This document shows positions 13,901 through 23,433 of a stretch of 64,000 nucleotides of DNA, one piece after another. Every line of letters starts with the position of its first letter. Position 1 is the stretch's first letter. The translations under genes were made by a program, and so were the position numbers. The stretch is from NCBI RefSeq assembly GCF_024713945.1, contig NC_134679.1:6143001-6207000 (forward strand), given 5' to 3'. Source of the stretch: Dermatophagoides farinae. Its lineage: Eukaryota > Arthropoda > Arachnida > Sarcoptiformes > Pyroglyphidae. The notes below the pieces were generated by a model, which saw only the letters and a program-made list of their open reading frames with translations, had not been told where the DNA came from and made no database searches.

Positions 13901-14829
13901 TTAGTATTTCATCGCCATCGAAACCTAATCCACCGTGTAATTCAAATCTAATTGGTTATGGAACTGGTAGTGGTGGTGCTAGCTGTACTGGAAGTGGTGC
14001 TGGTGGTGCCGGTACTGGTGGTACAAATACACCATCATCATCATCGTATCGTGGTTCATCACAATTAGATAATGCAAATAATTCTGGTTATTATAATAAT
14101 AATAATAATCATCATCATCTAATTGATGATATGAATACAGCTGCTATAGCGGCAGCAGCGGCTATTGCATCTGGATCAACAACAACACAAACACCATCTG
14201 ATTCTTATTATGAACATTGTAATACTACTACTGGATCCGGTTCGCGAACAATTTCACGACCAGAAGCAATTAATTATTCTACAGAAAGAAGTGCTACACC
14301 GGTACCAAGTAGTCCAATGCAATCAACAACAATGATTAATATTGCTCAACAACAACAACAACAACAACAACAGCAACTATCATTGGCATCTTATCTTGGT
14401 AGTAATCTTGAACAAGGTATATCATTACCAACAACAACACGGCATTCATTTTCTGGTCCAACAACACCACATCATCATCATCATCATCTACAACAACAAC
14501 AATATCATGGACAACAACAAGCTTATTCAACGCACCACCATCAACAACAATCTTATCATCATCAACAACAACAACAACATCATCATCATCATCATCATCA
14601 ATTACCGCAGATACCAAGTGGAAATGTTGGTATACCATATTCATCATCTAATTATCGATTACGTAGTCCAAGTTCAAATCCAAATATTGCACAAATGTAT
14701 CGTGATGATAATGATACAGTAGCAACAGGATCGTCAACAACAGCAACAACAACAACAGGGCAAATAATGGATGGTTCAATTGATGATGCCTATCAAAGTT
14801 ATGCTGGACGATATAAATTAACAGTTTAA
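7634..14829 (+). CDS. MATH/TRAF-like domain protein with coiled coil and Q/H-rich tail, copy A (spliced)
   Basis: Four exons join in frame to give 838 residues. Residues about 15-137 fit a MATH (meprin and TRAF homology) domain: a YYGYHRWAISFTR strand, then LGVYLILRD, DFSITLLNREHF, and after the first splice GINKWIPLSDI and GEFLLELSL, the usual order of MATH strands. A second beta-rich part follows, beginning near FEWNISIMMHN, after a poly-Gln insert at about 158-178. A third conserved block (MHSVPRNHLRYVSW ... YIQDGIDMG) leads into a short coiled coil, REIAALTKENYSLERQ. The last 320 residues are Gly/Ser/His/Gln low complexity ending KLTV, which fits a class II PDZ ligand. MATH domains bind peptides in adaptor and scaffold proteins; that role here is inference. 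All junctions are GT-AG. A paralogue lies inverted at 46-57 kb. I do not recognise a named orthologue. Confidence 0.85.
7958..12454 (+). other. Intron 1 of copy A
   Basis: A 4.5-kb intron between donor GTAAGT and a pyrimidine-rich acceptor ending CATAG. It contains (AC)n, (GAT)n, (CAT)n and poly(T) tracts. I see no embedded gene; its open frames are low-complexity artefacts. Confidence 0.75.
11812..11837 (+). repeat. (CAT)n microsatellite in intron 1 of copy A
   Basis: About eight to nine CAT triplets; the Phe/His-rich open frame over it is not a gene. Confidence 0.85.
12455..13459 (+). CDS. Copy A exon 2
   Basis: Encodes residues 109-443, GINKWIPL to VPVSD, with an AG acceptor before GGA and donor GTATGT, both phase 0. 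It contains the poly-Gln tract and a Gly/Ser-rich insert absent from the paralogue. It corresponds to exons 2 and 3 of the paralogue fused; the extra intron of the paralogue would fall between the Gln and Gly of RNKQGW. Confidence 0.88.
13557..13696 (+). CDS. Copy A exon 3
   Basis: Encodes the segment containing VHVEWYDSIMLFNHIYHKYDDI and ending HQM plus two bases. The acceptor TATTAG and donor GTCAGT sit at the same codons and phases as in the paralogue, which confirms this short exon. The flanking introns are 97 and 85 bp. Confidence 0.87.
13782..14829 (+). CDS. Copy A exon 4 (terminal)
   Basis: Starts in phase 2 and completes an Arg codon to give RREIAALTKENYSLERQ, a short coiled coil shared with the paralogue, then a long Gly, Ser, Gln and His-rich tail to the TAA stop. 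The simple CAA, CAT and TCA runs in the tail also give spurious open frames in other registers and on the other strand. Confidence 0.85.
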
Positions 14830-14867
14830 TGATGAAAATAACACAATATTGCTTCCACATACAGAAT

Positions 14868-14873
14868 AATAAA
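14868..14873 (+). terminator. Polyadenylation signal AATAAA of copy A
   Basis: First AATAAA hexamer, about 40 bases after the stop codon; a second lies near 15051. Its role is inferred from position. Confidence 0.5.
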
Positions 14874-15143
14874 AGAGAAAGAGAATTTATTTATTTTATT
14901 TTTGGGCACTAAATGGCACACATACACACACACACACACTTGGGGATCCACCCACACTTATTGTTGATTTTGTTTGTTTGTTTGTTTGGCACCAAAAAAA
15001 AAGAACACTTACCCACCCACCACTCGCTCGGACATTACATTTTTTTTTCGAATAAAATGTGTGAATTTTTTTCGAAAGAAAAAAAAAATAATTAAATGTT
15101 AACTCTATGAATCATAATAAAAAGTATATTATCGATTATCAAG

Positions 15144-15149
15144 TTTATT
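15144..15149 (-). terminator. Polyadenylation signal of eight-Cys membrane protein 1
   Basis: AATAAA on the - strand about 71 bases after the TGA stop. Together with the signal of the convergent + strand gene it leaves under 400 bp between the two stop codons. Confidence 0.45.
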
Positions 15150-15219
15150 ATTGGTGATTTTTTTCTACGTTTTCAAATTGAGATAATTTTCATTTTCCAT
15201 ATACTACTGCTATTAAAGA

Positions 15220-15858
15220 TCAGATTCCGGACATTTTTTTCTTACTAGATGAAATTGTTTTGCTTCTCATAGATTTTGCTCTACTATTTGATGCTGAAAT
15301 GGACATTTCTTGCCGCTGACTTTGTCTTCTACTTTTTCTTCTCTTTGATCTTTGAATTGTTGATCGACCACCAGTTGAATAATGATGCCAAATAAATGAT
15401 GCACCACTTAATAACAATACTATACATAAAATGGCGATAATAATCTTTATCCATATAGGCAAACCGGTCGATGATGGTAAATGTAGACAAAAATCTGCCG
15501 ATAATTTATCAACCCATGGTGCTTTTCCTTTTGAGCTACAAATAAACTGAATATCAGAATAATATTCTGACAATTTACAAATCTCAAGTAACTCATTTTT
15601 ATCATTTTTAATACAGAAATCTTTAACACATTTTTTCATTATTTCACGTAAACAATAACATAGTTCACTTAGATCTTCATAAATTTTTTCAAACATCGTA
15701 TAGTTTGCTTGATGCGAACAATCTTCTAATACTTTATATTCAAATGGTGATGGATCTCGTTTCAATGTTTTCAATGTCAACATCATTGCGTCATTTGCAT
15801 TTGTTGTCGTTGCAATATGAATCATTATGATGATGATGATGATCATTGTTTGTTGCAT
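15220..15858 (-). CDS. Small type I membrane protein, eight-Cys ectodomain (paralogue 1)
   Basis: An intact single-exon gene of 212 residues with no family I recognise. Residues 1-21 form an Ile-rich signal peptide with likely cleavage at TNA/NDAM. The ectodomain has cysteines at 47, 67, 69, 77, 82, 94, 107 and 124, including CYC and KCVKDFC. A transmembrane helix spans about 135-157, and a basic Ser/Arg/Lys-rich tail carries SISASNSRAKS. Its tandem neighbour has all eight cysteines, the KC[VI]KDFC motif, a matching helix and a near-identical [SV]ASNS[RK]A[KR]S tail motif, showing recent duplication and selection on both faces of the membrane. It may be a cell-surface receptor or adhesion subunit; this is inference. 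It is transcribed toward copy A of the MATH-like gene. Confidence 0.82.
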   Translation of the reverse strand: MQQTMIIIIIIMIHIATTTNANDAMMLTLKTLKRDPSPFEYKVLEDCSHQANYTMFEKIYEDLSELCYCLREIMKKCVKDFCIKNDKNELLEICKLSEYYSDIQFICSSKGKAPWVDKLSADFCLHLPSSTGLPIWIKIIIAILCIVLLLSGASFIWHHYSTGGRSTIQRSKRRKSRRQSQRQEMSISASNSRAKSMRSKTISSSKKKMSGI

Positions 15859-16143
15859 TTAAAATGCATAATATTGAAAAAAAATTTTAACAAACTTATT
15901 ATAACCACCACATCAAACTAATTAGGTTAATTAAATAATTCATTTATCAAAGAAAAAATTCAACACACACAAAAATGTGGTGAAATGAATATTCGAAAAA
16001 ATGAAAAAAAAAATCAACAGGAAAGTTTTTTTTTTTTTGAGCTCGGAATATACATATATTTTTTAATTATACATTCTCTATATCCATATATATAAACATT
16101 ATACACTTCACACACACACCCATGGATATATATTGAAATAAGA

Positions 16144-16779
16144 TTAATAACGGCTCATAGAACTTTTCATTTTGCTTGATGAACCACCAGCATTAGATCT
16201 TGCTTTACTATTTGATGCTGAAACCGATACCTCTTGTTTTGATTGTGATTTTCTTTGTCCACGTTTCATATCGCCATTTTTTGATCGATTTGTTGATTTA
16301 CCAGATGAACAAAGAAACACGAATAATAATAAACATGATATAAGTACCACTATAACAATGCCAAGAACTATCATTGCCCATAAAGGTATGCCACCAGTTG
16401 ATGATGATTTTCCTGGCAAATTTGAACAAAATATCGGTGAAATCTTAGAAACCCATGATTGTTTTGTCATTGGTGGACACTTCAATACATTTACATAATT
16501 ATATTCTTTTTTACAAAAATCAAAATCTTTCATGTCTTTTTTGTAACAAAAATCTTTAATACATTTACGAATCAAATAACCAACGCAATGGCATCGTTCA
16601 CCTTCATCATCAACCGTTTTATTTACCATTATTTTCGTCGATTTTTCATTGCATTTTTTCGCAAGTTCATCATCAATACTACTCAGTCTTTCTTCCATCG
16701 ATATATTCATTGCATCATCTGCATTTGCTCCAATAATCATTATGATGATTAGTGTACCGATAATTTGTATCGAAAACAT
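16144..16779 (-). CDS. Small type I membrane protein, eight-Cys ectodomain (paralogue 2)
   Basis: Single exon, 211 residues. The signal peptide is residues 1-20, with a likely cut at ANA/DDAM, matching NA/NDAM in the neighbour. Ectodomain cysteines at 43, 63, 65, 73, 78, 89, 101 and 118 align one for one with paralogue 1 (CHC, KCIKDFC). The transmembrane helix is about 134-157 (LWAMIVLGIVIVVLISCLLL). The tail is Lys/Ser-rich with VSVSASNSKARS. It lies in tandem upstream of paralogue 1, 285 bp away and on the same strand. Outside the cysteines, the C-terminal half of the ectodomain and the tail motif, the two are strongly diverged. Eight spaced cysteines imply four disulphides, typical of a small secreted-type fold; no known fold is assigned. 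Confidence 0.82.
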   Translation of the reverse strand: MFSIQIIGTLIIIMIIGANADDAMNISMEERLSSIDDELAKKCNEKSTKIMVNKTVDDEGERCHCVGYLIRKCIKDFCYKKDMKDFDFCKKEYNYVNVLKCPPMTKQSWVSKISPIFCSNLPGKSSSTGGIPLWAMIVLGIVIVVLISCLLLFVFLCSSGKSTNRSKNGDMKRGQRKSQSKQEVSVSASNSKARSNAGGSSSKMKSSMSRY

Positions 16780-17576
16780 TGTTATAATGGTACACTAATG
16801 ACAAAAAAAAAATAAAATACAAAAGCAAAAATAATAAAAACCAAACTTTCTATGTGTCTATTAATGGCCAATTGTTTTGCATATTTCAATCAATTTTCAA
16901 ATATTCAGAATTTAATTGAATTTTTTTTTCTCTCGCCATTCTAACACACAAACAAAAATGAATAAATAATTTCATTATCAAAATCAAGAAAAAAAAACGA
17001 AATTTTGCCGCCAGCGTAAAGCCATCTGCCGGCAGCATTGAGCTTTACGAGATTTTTAAAATAACATCAACGCATTTTCATTGTCAAATTAAATTTTTTT
17101 TTTAATTTAAATTAAATTCATTTATATATTTACAAAAGCAAATGGTGTGAATGCAAAAAAATCAATTTTGAAGCATGTAATGAGAGATGGAGAGAAAGCA
17201 ACAACAACAACAAAAAAAAATGAAACAAAATTGTGTGCAAAATAAAATAAAATAAAAAATATGGATCATCATCCAACAAAACCGGAATAATATTCTGTCA
17301 AAAAAACATACAAACACGAATAATAATAACTTGATTCTCAGTGTGTATGTGTGTGTATGGGTGTGTGCGGTTGTTGTAGTTGAAAATAAAATGTGAGAAC
17401 GAGTGTATAAGGAGAAAAAAAAATTTTTTTTTTTCGAAAATGAAAATTTTTTTTGGTTTTTTCTTTTCGAACCAAACAATAAGCCATGCCAATAGACACA
17501 AATGTTCGATCCCATTAAATAGATTCGTGTGTGTGTGTGTGCGGAAAAATGCCTTTTTTTCTGGTGTAGAAATGGC
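16780..17576. other. Intergenic spacer with a GC-rich palindrome
   Basis: Non-coding, between the membrane-protein pair and the 3' end of the chitinase-like gene; all on the same strand. It is mostly A/T runs, with one GC-rich island near 17010-17050 described separately. Confidence 0.6.
17015..17049. repeat. Nested inverted repeat
   Basis: Outer arms CGTAAAGC (17015-17022) and GCTTTACG (17042-17049) are perfect complements. Between them sits the perfect palindrome CTGCCGGCAG (17026-17035). The GC content is far above the flanks. It also overlaps an AGATGGC-type motif on the - strand. Confidence 0.7.
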
Positions 17577-17960
17577 TCATCTTTTTCTTCTTCTCGTCGT
17601 CGTTAAGGCTAATGATGATGATGATGATGATGATGATGAGTTTTGAGCTATTTGTGAATTACTATTTCTTATTATATATGGTGAACATTGTTTCCATAAT
17701 GTACAATGTTCAACAGCTTTGTTCACCGCTTTCAATAATGGAAATTGTCCCCAACCACAACGATTTCTATAATCATCATAATTGATTGACCAAATAAATA
17801 TACCGGATAAATGATTGCCAAGTGCATATTTTGTTTTCAAATAAAGACTTAATTCATCATCAAAACCGACCCATTGATCATGTAATTGTAGATTTGCTGT
17901 TATACGATATTCATCTTCACTTAATCGAACGTTTTGATTTCCTAAATATAATTCACAAAG
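17577..17960 (-). CDS. Mucin-chitinase exon 5 (terminal)
   Basis: Begins LCELYLGNQNVRLSEDE and carries FIWSINYDDYRNRCGWGQF, the last GH18 strand and helix. It ends in a Ser run from (TCA)n, then RRRKR and TGA. The Ser run is length-variable by nature. Confidence 0.86.
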   Translation of the reverse strand, partial: LCELYLGNQNVRLSEDEYRITANLQLHDQWVGFDDELSLYLKTKYALGNHLSGIFIWSINYDDYRNRCGWGQFPLLKAVNKAVEHCTLWKQCSPYIIRNSNSQIAQNSSSSSSSSSLALTTTRRRKR

Positions 17961-20900
17961 CTATATTGTTGAAAAGAATGTAAAAATGTTTGATAATTAT
18001 CAGGAAATCAAAAATATCATGTTTCTTTTTTTTCCAATTTTCAAATTTACCTCATTGAATGAAAGTAATCCCGGACGATTGGTTATCGGTCCAGCTAAAC
18101 CAGGTCCGATCGATAATGAACCAATTTTAGCATTCAATTGATTGGCCAATGTAAAACTACGTCCATAAAATGCAACACCAATCATCGTTTGATTTCTTGG
18201 CGCTTGTTTTCCATTGATCCAATAGTTGACGGTATAATTCTACATGTACAAGAAAAAAAAATCCAAGAAAGCGAAAAATAATTGGTAAACATATAGAGAT
18301 TGCCAAAAAACAAACTTACAATATTAAATTTACTATTTCTTTCATCAAATGTATTATTATTCTGTGCATATAGTGGTGAAAAATGATGTACATGATTCTC
18401 CCAGGATCCATAATAATCATATGTCATCAATATCAAATGATCCACTGACCTACAAAAAAAAGATCAGTATAGAATCTGGTGAAAAAATTCTCAATATACT
18501 TACTCAGCTAATTTTTTGGCATCATAACCACGATCAATAAATTCTTGAAATGGCGGCACCATTAATCCTAGCTCCAAACGATGTGGTTGATTTCGTCTAC
18601 GAATCGAATCGAATTTTTTTCTCATTGATCGTACAAATTTAATTAGATTTTGTTTATCATCAAATTGAAACATGCTATGGCTACTGTATGTTGCACGTGT
18701 TGAACGTGAATCCATTGATGATTTACTACCATAAACTGGATAGAACCATGCAATGATGGCACCATCGAAACCATTTTCATGTACAAATTTATAAATATTC
18801 GTACTAAGATGATCACGAAGTTTGCCGGTGGCAACCATCAACGAAAACAATTGCGGCGGTGTATCCCAGCCACCAACAGCCACTAATAGCTTTAAATGTG
18901 GATTATTTCTTTTAAGTTTCTGCAATCGTAATAAACATTCTTGATTGTATTCACGATTACGTTCACTATCCTGTTGTATTGCATTCAATCCAGTATATAG
19001 TTCACCATTTAAATCAATATTGGCAAATGCATAGATTAAATGTGTACAATATTTTAAAAACATTGAATTCTTTTCCAATTGATCAATATCAAAATATCGA
19101 CCTTTATCATTATTCTTATTCTTGTCGCTATTATTATCACCATCATTATCATAATCAGCAAATGGAATCGATCGATATGCATCATATGTGCAGAATATTT
19201 TAAAATTATTTGTTTGATTCATCATAAATCGATTATTGATTGTACTATTGATTAAAACATTAGCTGGTACAATATTGATTGTTGCTGTTGAATTATTTAT
19301 TTTTTCACGTTTATTTTCGATTATAAATTCTGTTGTTGGAGGTTCCATTGTTGTTGTTGTTGTTGTTGTTGTGATTGAAATTCCAGAATCATCAGAAATA
19401 TCATTAGTACGATTGATTAAATTCATTGATTCAATTTCTGGCATTATTGTTGTTGTAGTTTGTCGTAATATTTCATTGTTTTCTACTTCCTTTATGAATG
19501 AATCGGAAATGTCATCATCAATACTCAATGATGGTGTTGTCGTTGTTGTTGGTGGTGATGTAGTAGTAGTTATGACATTATCTTCAGTTATTGTTGATAA
19601 TGGACGATTGTCAATGGAAAAATCCGTATTATTATTATCTTTTCTCATTGAACGATAACCATTTGGTAGCCGAATTTTACGGAAACGTTTTCTATTCTTA
19701 AAACGTGGACGATATAATCGTAATAAATTTTCTGGATTTCTATTTATGGCCATTATTGTTTGATAATTTAACAACAATTTTGTACGTTTCTTTTTCGATT
19801 GATTTTTTCCATTTCTTATTCTTGATATTCGTGGATGCTGTTGTTGATGATCATGATCATGATCATGATCATTAATTTCAAGTTCAAAAACATTGTGATT
19901 ATTATTAAATTTATTTCTTGGAATCATAATATGATTATTATTATCGTTATTATTGTTATTTTCAATTTGTGATTGTTGTTGTTGTTGTTGATTTTTATTC
20001 ATATCTGTTTTCTCATTGTTTTTTCCAACATTATTATTTGTTTGATCACTTGATGATGATCCAATCAATATTTCACTATATTCCGAAGCTGAACCAAATG
20101 TATTATTGTTGGAATTATTATTATTATTATCATCATCCAACGATAATGTCGGTACAATAGTAGGTACAACAACCTGATGTATCAATGGTGATGATTGATG
20201 ATGATTAATCGATTTAGCAATACTAATATTTGTTTGTTGCCGTGATCCATTGTTGGAAAAATTCGGTAACAAATACATTTCACCTACATTATTGATTCTA
20301 CTATTATTACCAGTACCATTTCGTATACGATAACGTTTTATTGATGCCGGATACAATGACATTGATGACATTGTTGATCGTATTAGATCTTGATGGCGAC
20401 GTAATGCTTCTTGATAGATATTTTCATCTGATGATTCAAATAAATATTCTCGTTGCTGTTTATTAGTCAGATGATTATTATTATTATTATTATTATCGAT
20501 TGATTGATCTTTTATATTTTGTTTATCAATTTTTGTCAATCTACTACTACTACTACTACTACTACCACCATTATTAGCATTACGATATGGTTTCATAATC
20601 TTATGAATAATCGTTATTTTTGGTACATGTGTTAATATCATTGTTTCAATATTTGATTCATTCTTTATATTATTATTATTGTTGTTGTTGTTTTTGTTGA
20701 CAGTTTCATTTTCATTATTATTAACATTGTAATTTTTATTGATTGGTTCAGCTGTACTAGCACTGCCACTACTACTATGTGATAAGATTAAAACTGAATT
20801 TGGTTCATCAATAGCAAACAATGATGATGGTGATGGCGTTGTAGATGATGATGATGATGATGAATTAATTATTGGCCTTATCGATTCGGATACATTATTA

Positions 20901-23433
20901 TTATTATGATTATTTGATAATAATCGAATATTCTTATCATTATTTTGTTCAATAATGATTGGCATTAATATGGCTGTTTTTGACGATGTTTTTGTTGTTG
21001 TTGTTGTTGACATTTTCATTGGTATTATTGTTGATGATGATTTTGATTTATCATTATTATTAATAGTAGTATCATTCAATTTGATTATTTTCAAATTGGA
21101 ATCGATTCTTCCATAATCATCATCATCATCACTATTGCCATTGCCATTATCATCAACATCTTTATTATTTGATGACTTGCCATTATAATTTAGTTGAATT
21201 GATTTGGATGGAAAATTTCTCGAATAAATTATCTCATCATCATCATCATCATCATCATTCTTATTGCTATTTTCTTTTATCAAATTCATATGAAAACTTT
21301 TTTCATTATGCTTAAAGGTTGGAATAGCTGTCGTTGCCATTGTTGTTGTTGTTGTTGTTTCATAATAGGATCCATCATCATTTTCATCAAATGGTTGAAT
21401 AGTAGTAGTAGCAGTAGCAGCAGCAGCAGCAGCAGAAGTAGCCGTAATGTTCTTATTGATATTCAATGTAATCAATTCAATGTATGGTGATGATGATGAT
21501 AATGATGATGATGATGATGATGATGAATATTCTGGTGCACTTGTCATTGTTGACATTTCATTAAATGTTTCATTATTTAAGAAACTTTTATCGAAAATAT
21601 TGCTTTTATTATTATTAATACGTGATGATTGATCAATTTGATTATTATTTTGATGATTAAAATTTGATGATGATTCAGTTGTCATATCAAATGGTGATTC
21701 CGTTGTTATCATTGATTGTGATACAGCTGCTGTTGTTGTTGTTGTTGTTGCTGTTGTTGTATCATTAATCGATTCCGTCGGCACAGTTTTCCTTCGCCGG
21801 AACACTGTTTTTTCTAATGTTTTCAATTTTTCAATTTGAATACTCAACAATTCTCGTGTACGTTTTAGCTGTTCTAATAAATCATTTTGATTGATTTCAA
21901 GCAACATTTGTGGTTGTTTTTCTATTGATTGTTGTCGATTTGAATGACGATCATCATCATCATCAGCAGAAGCAGAAGCAGCAGCTATTTTTGTCGAATT
22001 GATTTGATTTTCGATTATCAAATTAGCTATTGTAGTCATCGTTGATGATTCGTGATCACCATTAACAATATTATTATGTAAATCAGTGACGGATATTTCA
22101 CCGGAAACTTGATCATTATTATTCGACGATTTATTTGCAGTAGTAGTTATCATTTTGGATGATGAAAATGGATCGATTGTGGTCGTTATCATTAATGGCT
22201 GTAAAGTACTTGTTTCTATGGTGGATGTTTCATTTGAATATTTCGTAGAATTATTTCGTCGATGTTCAATCTTATCATCATCATCATCATCATTATTGTT
22301 GTTGTCGTCATCGTCGTCGCCGTCATTGTCATCATCATCGTCTGGATCAACATAGGCCATCAATTCTTCAATGGCAAGATCATTATTATAAGTTACATCA
22401 TTATTGATAGTCATATTGGACAGTTGTTCATCATCACTATCACCATCTACCATTGATGATGGTAATTCAGTAGTGGTTGTTATCGTTGCTGTAGTGGTTG
22501 TTGTTGTTGTTGTTGGTCGATCTTTTTTTGTTCCCAATACAGTATGAATAAATGAATTTAGTTCTTCATTATTCAAACTAAGTGATACACCAGATTCACC
22601 ATATCCATTACCGGCAACTATTATTGAATTCTGATCAGATTTTCGTCGTGGCTGTATTGTTGATGATGATGATGATGATTGTTTTGATTTTTGTTTTGTT
22701 GTGGAAACATTTGTTTCATCAAAATTATTTCGTAATCGTCGTCGTTCATCATTATTATCATCCTCAACATGATGATGATGATGATGATAAACATATTCTC
22801 CTTGAGAACTAGGATGGTTGATTATCGGTACTAATGTACGATATGCTGTCAATCGTGGATGATGAATAGCTTTCTCATCATCATTTGTTTCAGCTGTTGA
22901 AATAATATCATGTTGTGATTTTTGACTGTGATTTTTTTCACGTATTTCTTTACGAATATCCGGTAAACTTGCCAAATATTGAACATAATCTTCTAATAAT
23001 TTTCTAATATCTAATAATCGATGTTAAAATTGATTGATTAATTAAAAAGTTTTCAAAAAAATAAAAACAAAATAATCATACCTTTAGCCGTAGTACTGCT
23101 GCTGCTGCTGCTGGATGTTGAATAAGAATTATCAACATCAATATGTTTGGCGACATCTTGTGGCAACAATTGAAATGTTGATGAATTTGCTTGAACATTT
23201 GAAATGGAATTGATGAATAATAATAAAATTGTAATGATTATCATCATAAACGGCTTTAGTGAATAATTTTTTGATAAATAATAATCCATATTATCATTAT
23301 TATATTGTCGATGATTTAAAAATGTTTGTTGTTTTATGATTGTCGAATTTAATGGCGATTTGGACAATAAATTTGGCAATAATGGTGATGATGATGATGA
23401 TAATCGTCGTCGTTTATAATGACATTTGGCCAT
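17577..23433 (-). CDS. Mucin-like protein with catalytically dead GH18 chitinase-like domain (spliced)
   Basis: Five exons with GT-AG junctions and matching phases give 1853 residues. Residues 63-82 are a hydrophobic segment, a signal anchor, or a signal peptide if translation starts at Met49. Residues about 120-1385 are Ser/Thr/Asn/Asp-rich and mucin-like, with poly-Asp, poly-Asn and Thr blocks. Residues about 1387-1800 form a GH18 domain: YCTHLIYAFANIDLNGEL, LKLLVAVGGWD, MTYDYYGSWE, IGVAFYGRSFTLA, GPGLAGP and FIWSINYDDYRNRCGWGQFPLL. The catalytic motif DGxDxDxE reads FDGAIIAWFYP at 1532-1542, so both Asp and the proton-donor Glu are Ile, Ala and Phe. GH18 enzymes hydrolyse chitin with that Glu, so this protein should not. 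A lectin-like or structural chitin-binding role in cuticle or peritrophic matrix is inference. No CBM14 module is seen. Confidence 0.87.
17611..17640 (+). repeat. (GAT)n tract encoding the C-terminal poly-Ser
   Basis: Read on the - strand as TCA codons in the last exon of the mucin-chitinase. Confidence 0.9.
18051..18239 (-). CDS. Mucin-chitinase exon 4
   Basis: Sixty-three codons from NYTVNYWI to LLSFNE, containing GVAFYGRSFTLA and GPGLAGP, typical of insect and mite group chitinases. Phase 0 at both ends. Confidence 0.88.
18320..18449 (-). CDS. Mucin-chitinase exon 3
   Basis: Completes KLAES and encodes VDHLILMTYDYYGSWENH and HFSPLY, the GH18 MTYDYxG strand. Acceptor TTTGTAG, donor GTAAGT; phases fit both neighbours. 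Confidence 0.88.
18504..23010 (-). CDS. Mucin-chitinase exon 2
   Basis: A single 4.5-kb exon encoding residues 118-1620: an amphipathic start (IRKLLEDYVQYLASLPDIRK), the whole low-complexity region and the first half of the GH18 domain including the mutated catalytic motif (18737-18759). Acceptor TTATTAG, donor GTAAGT in phase 2. An exon this long kept open is strong evidence for coding despite its composition. Confidence 0.88.
23082..23433 (-). CDS. Mucin-chitinase exon 1
   Basis: Encodes residues 1-117 plus one base. Met1 is followed by a basic N-terminus, and a second Met at residue 49 directly precedes the hydrophobic run MMIIITILLLFINSI; either could be the true start. Ends with a Ser run, TTAK, and donor GTATGA. 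Confidence 0.75.

Noticed and set aside
14336-14647. Antisense and shifted frames over the tail of copy A (poly-Val/Asp, poly-Asn)
   Set aside because: Shadows of the CAA/CAT-rich coding tail; the conserved frame is the one joined to exon 3.
16172-16498. + strand open frame of 108 residues over membrane protein 2
   Set aside because: It is the complement of a gene with signal peptide, conserved cysteines and a membrane helix, and shows none of its own.
19236-19658. Val-rich + strand frame of 140 residues over the mucin region
   Set aside because: Complement of Thr-rich codons in a spliced gene with a verified GH18 domain.
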